NCBI RefSeq assembly: GCF_003287275.1
Contig: NZ_QEVW01000017.1
Location: 124,001 to 188,000, forward strand
Direction of reading: 5' to 3'
Length of the DNA stretch: 64,000 nucleotides
Source of the DNA: Paenibacillus taichungensis
GTDB taxonomy: Bacteria; Bacillota; Bacilli; Paenibacillales; Paenibacillaceae
The position numbers and the translations under genes were made by a program. This document shows, one piece after another, positions 15,782-23,693 of the stretch (the first letter of the stretch is position 1; each line of letters begins with the position of its first letter). A model generated the notes under the pieces. That model was not told where the DNA came from and searched no databases. It saw nothing but the letters and a program-made list of their open reading frames with translations.

Positions 15782-16624
15782 TTATACCGTCTCGCTTCGT
15801 ATCCAGCACAGTCCAATTGTTCCCGCACCTGCATGAATGCCTACCACAGGGATAAAAGGCATAATTTCCGTCTTCAAGCGGGGAAGCAGATCTGCAATCT
15901 GCTGTTTGATTGTAACGGCTTCTTCCTGATTGTTCGCATGCATGATGCATACATGCTTCACTTTCCCCATATCCACCTTGAGCACATCCAGCATGCGCTG
16001 TTTGGCCCGTTTGAACGTACGGATTTTCTCATTCACAACCACTTTGCCCTCTTCGAATCGAAGCAGCAGATGAATTTTCAACAATTGACTAAGAATAAGC
16101 TGGGTCCCGGACACACGCCCACTGCGGTGTAAATGCTGAAGACTGGCCGGAATGAGGTAAAAGGACATATTATCAATCATCTGTTCAATGTGAAGTTTGA
16201 TTTCGGCAGCTGTCTGACCTTGCTTCTGCCATTCCAGTCCTTGCAATATCATCTCCCGCAGCGGATAAGCACCTGCTCTGGAATCAATGGCGGTAACCGT
16301 CACACCTGCAATTTCGGCAGCCTGCATCGATGTGTGCAGCGTTCCGCTTAGCGCAGTGGAGCAATGAATGGTAATAATCTCATCGTACTGGCCTTTCAAC
16401 GACTCATACAGCTCAATAAATTCACCAATCGGCGGCTGTGAACTGCTTGCGCGTGAAGCCCCATCAAGTTTCTCATAGAACAATTCCGATGAGATGTCTT
16501 CTGTCTCCCGATAACATTCCTCTCCAAAAACGATGCGCAGAGGTACGATGTAAACATGATTCTGCTCAGCAAATAGCGGATCGAGTGTGCTCGTACTGTC
16601 GGTGACCCATGCAATTTTCCTCAT
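15782..16624 (-). CDS. DegV family protein (fatty-acid-binding)
   Basis: A 280-residue DegV-fold protein. Typical features are the N-terminal AWVTDSTSTL, HCSTALSGTLHTS that lines the lipid carboxylate, and SLQHLHRSGRVSG. In Firmicutes the related FakB proteins bring exogenous fatty acids to the kinase FakA; no fakA gene is nearby, so this exact role is not shown. Divergent from the exporter genes at 16930. Its upstream region includes a catabolite-repression-like site. Confidence 0.9.
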   Translation of the reverse strand: MRKIAWVTDSTSTLDPLFAEQNHVYIVPLRIVFGEECYRETEDISSELFYEKLDGASRASSSQPPIGEFIELYESLKGQYDEIITIHCSTALSGTLHTSMQAAEIAGVTVTAIDSRAGAYPLREMILQGLEWQKQGQTAAEIKLHIEQMIDNMSFYLIPASLQHLHRSGRVSGTQLILSQLLKIHLLLRFEEGKVVVNEKIRTFKRAKQRMLDVLKVDMGKVKHVCIMHANNQEEAVTIKQQIADLLPRLKTEIMPFIPVVGIHAGAGTIGLCWIRSETV

Positions 16625-16716
16625 TCCAACCTTCTCTCTTGCCGGATTGTTGAAGCTGTATCCTCAATCGTCAGGCACATGCCCGGCGGATTATTTAAAA
16701 TTTGAATAGTTTATAT

Positions 16717-16730
16717 TGTAAACGTTTGCG
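16717..16730. promoter_or_regulatory. Candidate CcpA (cre) site
   Basis: TGTAAACGTTTGCG matches the cre consensus TGNAANCGNTNNCA except for the last base. It overlaps a minus-strand TTTACA box followed 17 bases later by TTTAAA, a possible degV promoter, and lies about 90 bases before the degV start. Confidence 0.35.
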
Positions 16731-16826
16731 TTCTTGCTCTCCAATTATAAAGGAACGGACAAACCGCTGTCTTGTGGCGCATTAATGAACAGCCTCATTT
16801 CTTCCGGTATATGCCAAAAAAATGTC

Positions 16827-16855
16827 TTGCCTGTGAAGGAATTAATTGGTATGCT
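16827..16855 (+). promoter_or_regulatory. Candidate promoter of the ABC exporter operon
   Basis: TTGCCT, 17 bases, TATGCT; four of six matches in each box, 75 bases before the first permease start. Confidence 0.35.
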
Positions 16856-16929
16856 GTTGTCCTTCTCTCTTTTTCGCCTTGACTGAAGTGAACGGAACCG
16901 CCGTTCAACCAACTTATCGGAGGTGTCAC

Positions 16930-17706
16930 ATGCTTTATTTCACTCTGGCTTCCAAAGCCTACTCCCGGAACCTGCAATACCGCGGGGCCCACATGGTACA
17001 TAACCTGGCAAGCGCCATGTTCGGTTACATGTATGCCTGTCTCTGGATCGGCATCGGGGCCGACCACTCTCTCGGAGAATACGGGACACAGGGGATGATC
17101 AGTTACATTGCGTTTACGCAATCCTCTCTCTGGATCTCGGGTTTTCTCACCAATGGACTTGGTATTCCACTCTCGGTCAGGACAGGGCAGATCGCACTTG
17201 ATCTCATGAGGCCGGTTCATCTGTTCACCCACCTGATGGCACGTGAATGGGGACAGGTTGCCTACCAGTTCGTGTACAAAAGCATTCCGATTTACCTGCT
17301 CTTCTCCATCGTATTTTCTCTGCAATGGCCCTCAGAAGCTTCAACCCTGCTATTTGCCGCAATTGGTCTTGCCGGCGCATCCTATTTATCCATCTGTATG
17401 AATTACATTATTGGCGCCACCGCGATGTGGACTACGGAGTCCTCCTGGCTGCATTGGGGCAATCACGCCATGATGAATCTGCTTGCTGGTTTCTTCATTC
17501 CGCTGGAATGGCTGCCAGACTGGTTGGAACGAATTGCTTGGTTGTCTCCCTATCCTTTCCTTCTCTACGTCCCGACCCGAATCTATCTGGGTTATGAAAA
17601 TGGCTCCTTGTTATGGGGAACCTTGATTTGGTGCGTCCTCATGACGTTTGTCTGTCTGGCGATAACCCAGGTACTGCGCCGTAAAGTGGAGGTGCAGGGC
17701 GGATGA
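16930..17706 (+). CDS. ABC-2 family permease, first of pair
   Basis: A 258-residue membrane protein with six hydrophobic segments, of the paired-permease exporters seen next to a COG4586-type ATPase. No substrate has been established for most of these systems. The start at 16930 has GGAGGT upstream; an upstream in-frame ATG (16846) would place this site inside the gene. It overlaps the next gene by the ATGA junction at 17703-17706. Features include TGQIALDLMRPVH in the loop after helix 2, a motif shared in spirit with the second permease (GGELDQLLTRPMP). Confidence 0.87.
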   Translation: MLYFTLASKAYSRNLQYRGAHMVHNLASAMFGYMYACLWIGIGADHSLGEYGTQGMISYIAFTQSSLWISGFLTNGLGIPLSVRTGQIALDLMRPVHLFTHLMAREWGQVAYQFVYKSIPIYLLFSIVFSLQWPSEASTLLFAAIGLAGASYLSICMNYIIGATAMWTTESSWLHWGNHAMMNLLAGFFIPLEWLPDWLERIAWLSPYPFLLYVPTRIYLGYENGSLLWGTLIWCVLMTFVCLAITQVLRRKVEVQGG

Positions 17707-18503
17707 AAACAACTTCCTGGTTTACTTTATATAAAATGCTCATTCGAACAAGCATCCGCAGCCGGATGCAATACAAGTTCAATTTCATCATGGCCTCCGT
17801 TCTGGCCGCCTTGATTCAAATCTCCGAATTTCTGATGGTTGCTCTGGTGCTTCACAAATTCGGAGCCATTAAAGGCTGGTCCCTTCATGAAATCGGTTAC
17901 CTTTTCGCGATCATGACCCTATCCAAGACGCTGTATCGAACGTTTGGCAACGAAGTGCATCATTTGGAAAAATATCTGGTCGGCGGCGAACTCGATCAAC
18001 TGTTAACCCGTCCGATGCCCGTATTGCTGGCCTTACTGCCACAGAACTTCCGCATCATGGCTGGTGAAGTGTTACAAGGCGGGTTTATTCTCTGTTGGTC
18101 TCTGGCCGGCATGATGCATAGCGGACAGATCGGCTGGACTGTCATCCCCTTCTCCCTGCTCGTCATCCTGACCGGAGCCATTATTCTTTTTTCGATTGGG
18201 CTTGCCACGGCAACGCTTGGATTCTGGACCACACGTATTGAGGAGCTGCAAACCATCACTGAGGATGCGGCGCGTACGGCTGCCCAATATCCGCTGACGC
18301 TATATCCCAAATGGATGTCTGGCATTCTGCTGACCTTGATCCCGGTGGGTTTCGTGAACTATGTTCCGTCACTCTATCTGCTTCGCGGCGAACTAGGTGC
18401 GTGGGTTCTTGTTGCGATTGTCGTTGTAGCCATCCTGAGTCTGGCCGCAAGTCTGCGTTTCTGGAAATTCGGTATAACCAAATATCAAAGTACAGGTAGC
18501 TAA
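17703..18503 (+). CDS. ABC-2 family permease, second of pair
   Basis: A 266-residue membrane protein with six hydrophobic segments, start overlapping the previous stop by four bases. It carries the conserved VGGELDQLLTRPMPVL loop near residue 98 that suits this permease family. Presumably forms a heterodimer with the preceding product, energised by the ATPase encoded 16 bases downstream. Confidence 0.87.
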   Translation: MKTTSWFTLYKMLIRTSIRSRMQYKFNFIMASVLAALIQISEFLMVALVLHKFGAIKGWSLHEIGYLFAIMTLSKTLYRTFGNEVHHLEKYLVGGELDQLLTRPMPVLLALLPQNFRIMAGEVLQGGFILCWSLAGMMHSGQIGWTVIPFSLLVILTGAIILFSIGLATATLGFWTTRIEELQTITEDAARTAAQYPLTLYPKWMSGILLTLIPVGFVNYVPSLYLLRGELGAWVLVAIVVVAILSLAASLRFWKFGITKYQSTGS

Positions 18504-18519
18504 GGAGGAGAATATCATC

Positions 18520-19494
18520 ATGACTATGATTACAGCGCGGCATCTGCAAAAGGAATTCAAAACCCCTGTGGTTCGCGAGGGCCGTTTCTCCGGGCTTCGC
18601 ACCTTGTTTTCACGTGAGTATCTGTCCAAGGAAGCAGTTCGAGACATTAGCTTTGATATTGGCAAAGGAGAATTTGTTGGATATATCGGCCCGAATGGGG
18701 CTGGCAAATCCACCACGATCAAAATGCTGACGGGCATCCTTCATCCAACCTCGGGTGAGGTATTGCTCGGTGGTATGAATCCACACCAGGAAAGACGCCG
18801 CACGGTTGGACGCCTCGGTGTCGTGTTCGGACAGCGCAGCCAGCTCTGGTGGGATCTGCCCGTGAAGGATTCGTATGATATTTTGGCCGAGATGTACGGA
18901 GTCCGTGCCGAGGACAAAACGAAACGATTAGCCCAGTTTGCCGAGCTGCTGGATTTGGAGTCATTCTGGGCTACGCCTGTCCGCAAGCTCTCGCTTGGAC
19001 AGCGAATGCGTGCTGATCTGGCAGCATCCATGCTGCATGACCCGGAACTGCTTTTTCTGGATGAACCGACGATTGGACTGGATGTAAACGCGAAGCGAAA
19101 CATTCGTCAATTTCTTCGTACATTAAATGAGGAGTTTGGCAAAACGATTTTGCTGACCACCCATGACATGGACGACATTGAGCAGCTATGCAGTCGGGTG
19201 ATGGTGATCAATCACGGTCAACTTACGTATGACGGCTCGATCCCTTCTCTGCGCGACACCATCGGTCTGCCAACACTTATCCGAGTTACGTATCGAGGTT
19301 CGTTTCATATCCCGGACGCTATATCATCCGCCATTCAAATTACAGGGGTAGAGGGACAAATCGTCACTGTTGAAGTGAACCGAAAAGAATGGAGTACAAT
19401 GGACATTCTGAAGCAGCTCGAACAATGGGGCGAGATTGAGGATGTGGAGATGAAAGAACCGGATTTCGAGGATATTATTCACCGAGTATACTAA
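18520..19494 (+). CDS. ABC transporter ATP-binding protein (COG4586 type)
   Basis: A 324-residue exporter ATPase. Walker A GPNGAGKSTTI near residue 60, Q-loop GQRSQLWWDLPV, signature LSLGQRMRADLAASM, Walker B LLFLDEPTIGLD and switch TTHDMDD are intact. The N terminus has a long pre-Walker insertion (LRTLFSREYLSKEAV) and the Trp-Trp after the Q-loop, both characteristic of this subfamily. AAGGAGGAG precedes the start. Third gene of the permease-permease-ATPase operon. Confidence 0.92.
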   Translation: MTMITARHLQKEFKTPVVREGRFSGLRTLFSREYLSKEAVRDISFDIGKGEFVGYIGPNGAGKSTTIKMLTGILHPTSGEVLLGGMNPHQERRRTVGRLGVVFGQRSQLWWDLPVKDSYDILAEMYGVRAEDKTKRLAQFAELLDLESFWATPVRKLSLGQRMRADLAASMLHDPELLFLDEPTIGLDVNAKRNIRQFLRTLNEEFGKTILLTTHDMDDIEQLCSRVMVINHGQLTYDGSIPSLRDTIGLPTLIRVTYRGSFHIPDAISSAIQITGVEGQIVTVEVNRKEWSTMDILKQLEQWGEIEDVEMKEPDFEDIIHRVY

Positions 19495-19588
19495 CTTGCC
19501 TATTTATTCAGAACTGGATGAGAGCCTGTTCAAATGCCGTTACATGCAGGAAGGACATGACGTACTGTAATAGCGGAGGTGAAGTGTC

Positions 19589-20266
19589 ATGCTTGTTACC
19601 AAACACACACTTGCTGCATCCAGTGCATACGCCACTCCCTATTACCTCGTTCGAGGCACGAAGCCCGGACCCGTTGTCATGATTACATCGGGAGTCCACG
19701 GAAATGAAACCGCGAGCATGGCCGCTGCGCAGAAGCTGGCTAATGACTGCATGGCAGGGCGGCGACACATGGTTCGCGGACTCCTCATTATTATTCCACG
19801 AGTGAATCAGAAGGCTTATCGTAACAAAAGTCGAGGAAAACCTGATTTAAATCGCACCTTCCCGCGGCATATTTCTGGCAAAGCCAAACATCCGCTTGCT
19901 TCCGCAGTCTTTCGGCTTGCCCGTCAATATGGACCCGCCTGGTGGCTGGACCTGCATGAAGCCAATGGATTATCCCAACGCAGCTCACGGGTACTGGGAC
20001 AAACCTTGATTACCAATCCAGGCAGCAGAGCTGTTCCGGTATGTAAACGAATTATAGGGCGAATGAATCGGTCGATTCCCATTCGTGACAGGCATTTCAA
20101 TCTGAAGCAACACGAGTTGCCCGGTTCAGCACGAACAGCCGCAGCTCGCCTACTTCAAGCCCGCTCGGTTACCGTGGAGACCTGCTGGAGTCTGAACCGT
20201 TCAGAACGGATCAAGTATCAGACGGAAATTGTGCACCATTTCCTGCGCGAAGCAGGCCTGTTTTGA
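19589..20266 (+). CDS. Succinylglutamate desuccinylase/aspartoacylase-type (M14-like) zinc hydrolase
   Basis: A compact 225-residue carboxypeptidase-fold hydrolase. Zinc ligands are visible in GVHGNET (His, Glu) and WWLDLHEA (His); PDLNRTFP supplies the substrate-binding Asn-Arg, and the final catalytic Glu is in VTVETC. Members remove acyl or amino-acyl groups from small amide substrates. It lacks the C-terminal beta-domain of longer AstE proteins. GGAGGTGAAG precedes the start. It follows the exporter genes at 94 bases and may be cotranscribed; no specific substrate can be named. Confidence 0.85.
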   Translation: MLVTKHTLAASSAYATPYYLVRGTKPGPVVMITSGVHGNETASMAAAQKLANDCMAGRRHMVRGLLIIIPRVNQKAYRNKSRGKPDLNRTFPRHISGKAKHPLASAVFRLARQYGPAWWLDLHEANGLSQRSSRVLGQTLITNPGSRAVPVCKRIIGRMNRSIPIRDRHFNLKQHELPGSARTAAARLLQARSVTVETCWSLNRSERIKYQTEIVHHFLREAGLF

Positions 20267-20300
20267 ATTGCTTGAATCGTGATGAATAGGCGGGAACATA

Positions 20301-20364
20301 AAAGACACCTTCAAAGATATCTCTCACGCCAAACGCGTCAGGGATGATCTTCGAAGGTGTTTAT
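20301..20364. terminator. Bidirectional terminator
   Basis: Long hairpin with ACACCTTC / GAAGGTGT outer arms and an AAGAT/ATCTT continuation, flanked by AAAA on the left and TTTA on the right. It separates the convergent M14 hydrolase and merR genes. Confidence 0.75.
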
Positions 20365-20380
20365 TGGTTAAAGGATTATC

Positions 20381-20788
20381 TTATGATTTGCCTTCTTCCT
20401 TGTTGATCCGAAAAGATTCAATGTAATTGTGAATATCATGCTCTGGCGTCAGGAGTAACCCCGCAAGAAGTGTCTGCATCTGCTGCAGGTTATCGATATG
20501 CAGCTGAATCTCTTCAATTCGGTCACGTACAAGTGTTTTTAGTGCATCACTCTCCATGTCCTCTTGACTGAGCAGTTGCAACGTATCCTGTATTTCCTTT
20601 AAGGAATAACCCAGTGATTGAGCATCCTTAATGAATTTGACTTTAACCAGATAATCCTCGGTATACACACGGTATCCGTTAGACGAACGACGGGGAGCAG
20701 GCAGAATTCCACTGTCCTCGTAATACCTGAGCGTTGCCATGCTCACACCCGTACGTTTGGCTAACTCTCCTCTTGTCATGGTTTTCAT
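20381..20788 (-). CDS. MerR-family transcriptional regulator
   Basis: A 135-residue MerR protein. The N-terminal winged helix reads TRGELAKRTGVSMATLRYYEDSGI, followed by a long dimerisation coiled coil (residues about 80-115). There is no cysteine, so it is not a metal sensor or a NmlR-type thiol sensor, and there is no C-terminal ligand domain, which puts it with small regulators. GGAGGAG precedes the start. It follows the esterase gene by 24 bases and is likely cotranscribed from the promoter with the 22-bp palindrome. Confidence 0.9.
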   Translation of the reverse strand: MKTMTRGELAKRTGVSMATLRYYEDSGILPAPRRSSNGYRVYTEDYLVKVKFIKDAQSLGYSLKEIQDTLQLLSQEDMESDALKTLVRDRIEEIQLHIDNLQQMQTLLAGLLLTPEHDIHNYIESFRINKEEGKS

Positions 20789-20812
20789 GATACTCCTCCA
20801 TCCATCTCCGCG

Positions 20813-22294
20813 TTAATCCTCCTGATTGCTCCGCAGCTTGGTGTACTTGGTATCATAAGTGGCCTCGGGGAAACGTGCTGACGTCCCTTCCAACAAAGGC
20901 TGCTGCTCTTCTCCCTTCAAGTAACGGTCAAAGAAGGCCAACGTATATGATCTTGTGATGTCCACATTATGCTCTGGTGTTATGCCTTTGGCAAACATGA
21001 TAGGTGAAATTAACGGAATATCCGTGAAACTCTGATGGAAGAAATGATCCACGGTCAAGTAATACGTGTCATTGAGACTGCTTGTCATCACCCGATCCAA
21101 ATCCGTTTCAAACTCGGGATAAAACACTTTATCCTTGGCAGTGGTGTTCGGGTCCAAACTTTTGGCTGTTTCCCCTGACATAATATACATAAACGGCTGT
21201 TGCAAGGCTGTCGTGGATACGGTTCCCCAGAATCCACCTTCCAAACTGAGTCCTGCTTTGAAACGGCTATCCTGCGCCAGTGCTTCCGCTGTTGTCGCAC
21301 CACCATAGGAGTGGCCAAAGATACCGATATGATCCAGATCAAGCTTGCCTTCGAGCAGTTGATTCGGATCATGTTTATTCCATTGGGTGAGCGTATCCAG
21401 TACAAAGCTTGCGTCGGCTGCACGAATACCAACACCTTCTATATTATGTTGATACACTTCCTCTGACGTTAGATCGTCAGGATCCGGTTCATAAGAAGCA
21501 ACATGTCCATCCGGGAATGTCACTTGAGCAGAGGTATATGGATGATCAATTCCAACAACAATGTAGCCGTGGCTTACCAGCTCCTCAATCGCGGTCATAC
21601 TTTGAAAGCGTGCAGAACGTATTCCAGGTGAAAACAGCAATACTGGATACTTGCTCTGTGCGGCAGACACCTCAGCGCCTTTAACCACATGCGTGGGAAT
21701 CGTATCAAGATAACTGAACACCACCGGTGGAATTCCAAATACGAGACTGATCGCCTCTCCCAATTCGGCAGGATAATGCTCTAGCGGTAATCCTTTAGCT
21801 GTTTCCTGATCTACAGGATACCAGACATTAATCATAAGTTCTCGCTTATCACCAGCTTCAGCCGTCTTGGTCTCTTCCCGAGATTCATCCGTTAACTGCT
21901 GTGAAAAGGTGCCTATGGCGAATGAACCTGTCGGTTCGGGCATCGTGAATGCAGGAAAAAGCGACGTCAGCACAATTGAACCTGCACTGAGAGCCAGCAC
22001 TAGAAAGGATGCCAAGATGGTTTTGAACCACGAACGACGTTTCGATTTTTGTGTGTTCTGCCTACGGCGTCCCGACTTCCGTAGTTGAATCGCCAATACA
22101 ATCAGTAAAACAAGGGCTACGATATAGGTGGGCAGCAGCTGCACACGAAAATGATCGACTACCCCATGCAATAGAATAACCAGTGCCAGTGCCGACAACA
22201 TACCCACTTTCACTGCCTGACGTTTGGGAGCCATCAGTATGACTACTGCGCTAATAACCGTCACCATGACCAAAATCCATTCCAAAATCCTCAT
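20813..22294 (-). CDS. Membrane-anchored alpha/beta hydrolase (PAF acetylhydrolase-like)
   Basis: A 493-residue protein. The N-terminal part (to about residue 120) holds four hydrophobic segments, and the rest is an alpha/beta hydrolase with nucleophile elbow GIFGHSYGGATT (catalytic Ser), an oxyanion-region motif LLFSPGIRSAR and a late DHFFHQSF that could give the histidine. The catalytic domain follows the last hydrophobic segment and so likely faces outward. The overall build resembles the platelet-activating factor acetylhydrolase/dienelactone hydrolase group. Start 22294 is set by GGAGGT. The gene is first in an operon with merR; substrate unknown. Confidence 0.85.
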   Translation of the reverse strand: MRILEWILVMVTVISAVVILMAPKRQAVKVGMLSALALVILLHGVVDHFRVQLLPTYIVALVLLIVLAIQLRKSGRRRQNTQKSKRRSWFKTILASFLVLALSAGSIVLTSLFPAFTMPEPTGSFAIGTFSQQLTDESREETKTAEAGDKRELMINVWYPVDQETAKGLPLEHYPAELGEAISLVFGIPPVVFSYLDTIPTHVVKGAEVSAAQSKYPVLLFSPGIRSARFQSMTAIEELVSHGYIVVGIDHPYTSAQVTFPDGHVASYEPDPDDLTSEEVYQHNIEGVGIRAADASFVLDTLTQWNKHDPNQLLEGKLDLDHIGIFGHSYGGATTAEALAQDSRFKAGLSLEGGFWGTVSTTALQQPFMYIMSGETAKSLDPNTTAKDKVFYPEFETDLDRVMTSSLNDTYYLTVDHFFHQSFTDIPLISPIMFAKGITPEHNVDITRSYTLAFFDRYLKGEEQQPLLEGTSARFPEATYDTKYTKLRSNQED

Positions 22295-22326
22295 CGATCT
22301 TACCTCCAACTTGTTGTAATACATCA

Positions 22327-22358
22327 AGGATAAACCTTGAAGTATACTTCAAGGTCAA
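22327..22358 (-). promoter_or_regulatory. MerR-type promoter with 22-bp perfect palindrome
   Basis: ACCTTGAAGTA and its exact reverse complement abut at 22334-22355. On the minus strand the palindrome fills the spacer between TTGACC (22358-22353) and TATCCT (22332-22327), giving a 20-base spacer (19 if TTATCC is used). An over-long spacer centred on a palindrome is the hallmark of MerR-activated promoters, and a merR gene is second in the operon. Confidence 0.75.
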
Positions 22359-22467
22359 GGTATAAAAATGAGAAATTTATAACTACGAATTACACATGCA
22401 AAAACCCGATAAACGACGCAGCCGGAAGTGGCTTGTACGTAAACATTATCGGGCTGTATTTATCGAT

Positions 22468-22914
22468 TTATTCTTCTACAGTTACCTTCGTTCGGGGCAT
22501 GGTGTGCATTGCACCAGCAGTGACATGGACCTGAACGATATAGACTCCGGATTGCTCAAACGCGTAGCTTGCTTCGTATAATCCTTCACCTGTTGATTTC
22601 GCGGTGATGGCTCCCTTGGCTTCAAGCTCTTCTGCACTCATCATGCCTTGTTCCAGAGATGGTGCCTCGGGTTCATCCTGTTCATTCCAGATCTGAAACT
22701 GCACATGGTCCGCATCATTCACAGGCTTCCCCCCTTGTGTTAGCTGGATTTGCAAGGAAACATTTTCCTTAATGGACACCTTGTCCGGTACCATGAGCTT
22801 CACCTTGATCATCTCCGGCATCACACCTGACTGGGACTGCTTCTGTTCCGAACAACCCACAGTCAGGAGGATCAGAATGATGAAGGGCATGAACCAACGG
22901 ACTTGTCCGCTCAT
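22468..22914 (-). CDS. YtkA/FixH-like lipoprotein
   Basis: A 148-residue exported lipoprotein: basic start, hydrophobic core and lipobox TVGC (Cys21), then a single beta-rich domain typical of YtkA-like proteins, with the final strands YIVQVHVTAGAMHTM. The family binds copper or serves in cytochrome oxidase assembly in some bacteria; the MHTMP stretch could bind metal, but that is a guess. It follows the DsbB-type gene by 17 bases and is likely in one unit with it. Two ATG codons are adjacent; the second is better spaced from AAAGGA. Confidence 0.78.
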   Translation of the reverse strand: MSGQVRWFMPFIILILLTVGCSEQKQSQSGVMPEMIKVKLMVPDKVSIKENVSLQIQLTQGGKPVNDADHVQFQIWNEQDEPEAPSLEQGMMSAEELEAKGAITAKSTGEGLYEASYAFEQSGVYIVQVHVTAGAMHTMPRTKVTVEE

Positions 22915-22931
22915 CAATCATCTGTCCTTTC

Positions 22932-23384
22932 TTATGAAGAAGATTTTGGTGTTTTTCCAATTCCCCACAGCATAACAATAATGATGATAAATGCGATCAG
23001 TGCAAGTAACGGAATTGTGATAAAACCAAACCAGTTCAAGTAATCGGTATAACACGGAATTTGGCCGCATGCCACTGAACTACCCGTAGCTGAGTAAATG
23101 CGCTGAATCGTTACATGGTATAACGAGATCCCGCCTCCAATGAAACTCAGCGGAAGAACATACTTGGTAATTCCCACGTCATCCTTGAAGTAGGCAATGC
23201 CCAGTAAAATCGTTAACGGATACATGAAGATCCGCTGGAACCAGCACAGATCACAGGGGATGTATCCCTTAATCTCACTGAAATAAAGGCTGCCACCAGT
23301 CGCAATGACTGATACGGCCCAGGCAATAAACAGACGGGTATCAATATGTTTTGCCCGTCGCTCTGGCTTTGAAGCTGTGTCCAT
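22932..23384 (-). CDS. bdbC: DsbB-type disulfide oxidoreductase (BdbC-like)
   Basis: A 150-residue four-helix membrane protein that reoxidises an extracytoplasmic thiol oxidase with quinone. Both redox pairs are present: CDLC (Cys44, Cys47) followed by WFQR, and C-x4-C (Cys106, Cys111) in ACGQIPCYTDYLNWFG. Length and order match BdbC. The partner BdbD is not in this window. Ribosome site GAGGGGG. Confidence 0.92.
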   Translation of the reverse strand: MDTASKPERRAKHIDTRLFIAWAVSVIATGGSLYFSEIKGYIPCDLCWFQRIFMYPLTILLGIAYFKDDVGITKYVLPLSFIGGGISLYHVTIQRIYSATGSSVACGQIPCYTDYLNWFGFITIPLLALIAFIIIIVMLWGIGKTPKSSS

Positions 23385-23638
23385 CCGCTTGAACCCCCTC
23401 TTCTTGTTTGATCATACCGAATAATAATACAACATACATGACTCCAACGGGCTAGTGATTACGATTATGTACAGTCCGCCACCGTACCGTGATCAATAAC
23501 ACGTTGCGGCGAGGTTGCTGACTCCATTGATTATACCAAATATTTGAATATTTTGATGTGGCCTTTTTGCGTCCATGTGATACCAATTGGATGGCTGAGT
23601 CCCAAAATAAGATGTAGGTAAAAAACTGAAATGACAAT
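23385..23638. other. Intergenic, no feature recognised
   Basis: About 250 bases between bdbC and the terminator of the secreted protein gene. I see no open frame with a ribosome site, no hairpin of note and no clear promoter, although the bdbC promoter must lie at the left side. Confidence 0.5.
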
Positions 23639-23670
23639 AAAAAAAGCTGCCGTATGGGGCAGCTTTTTTT
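23639..23670 (-). terminator. Terminator of the eight-histidine secreted protein gene
   Basis: AAAAGCTGCC / GGGCAGCTTTT, 5-base loop, with A- and T-runs on both sides, so it can work in both directions. Confidence 0.9.
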
Positions 23671-23693
23671 CGTTCTTCTTTTATAAATAGTAA

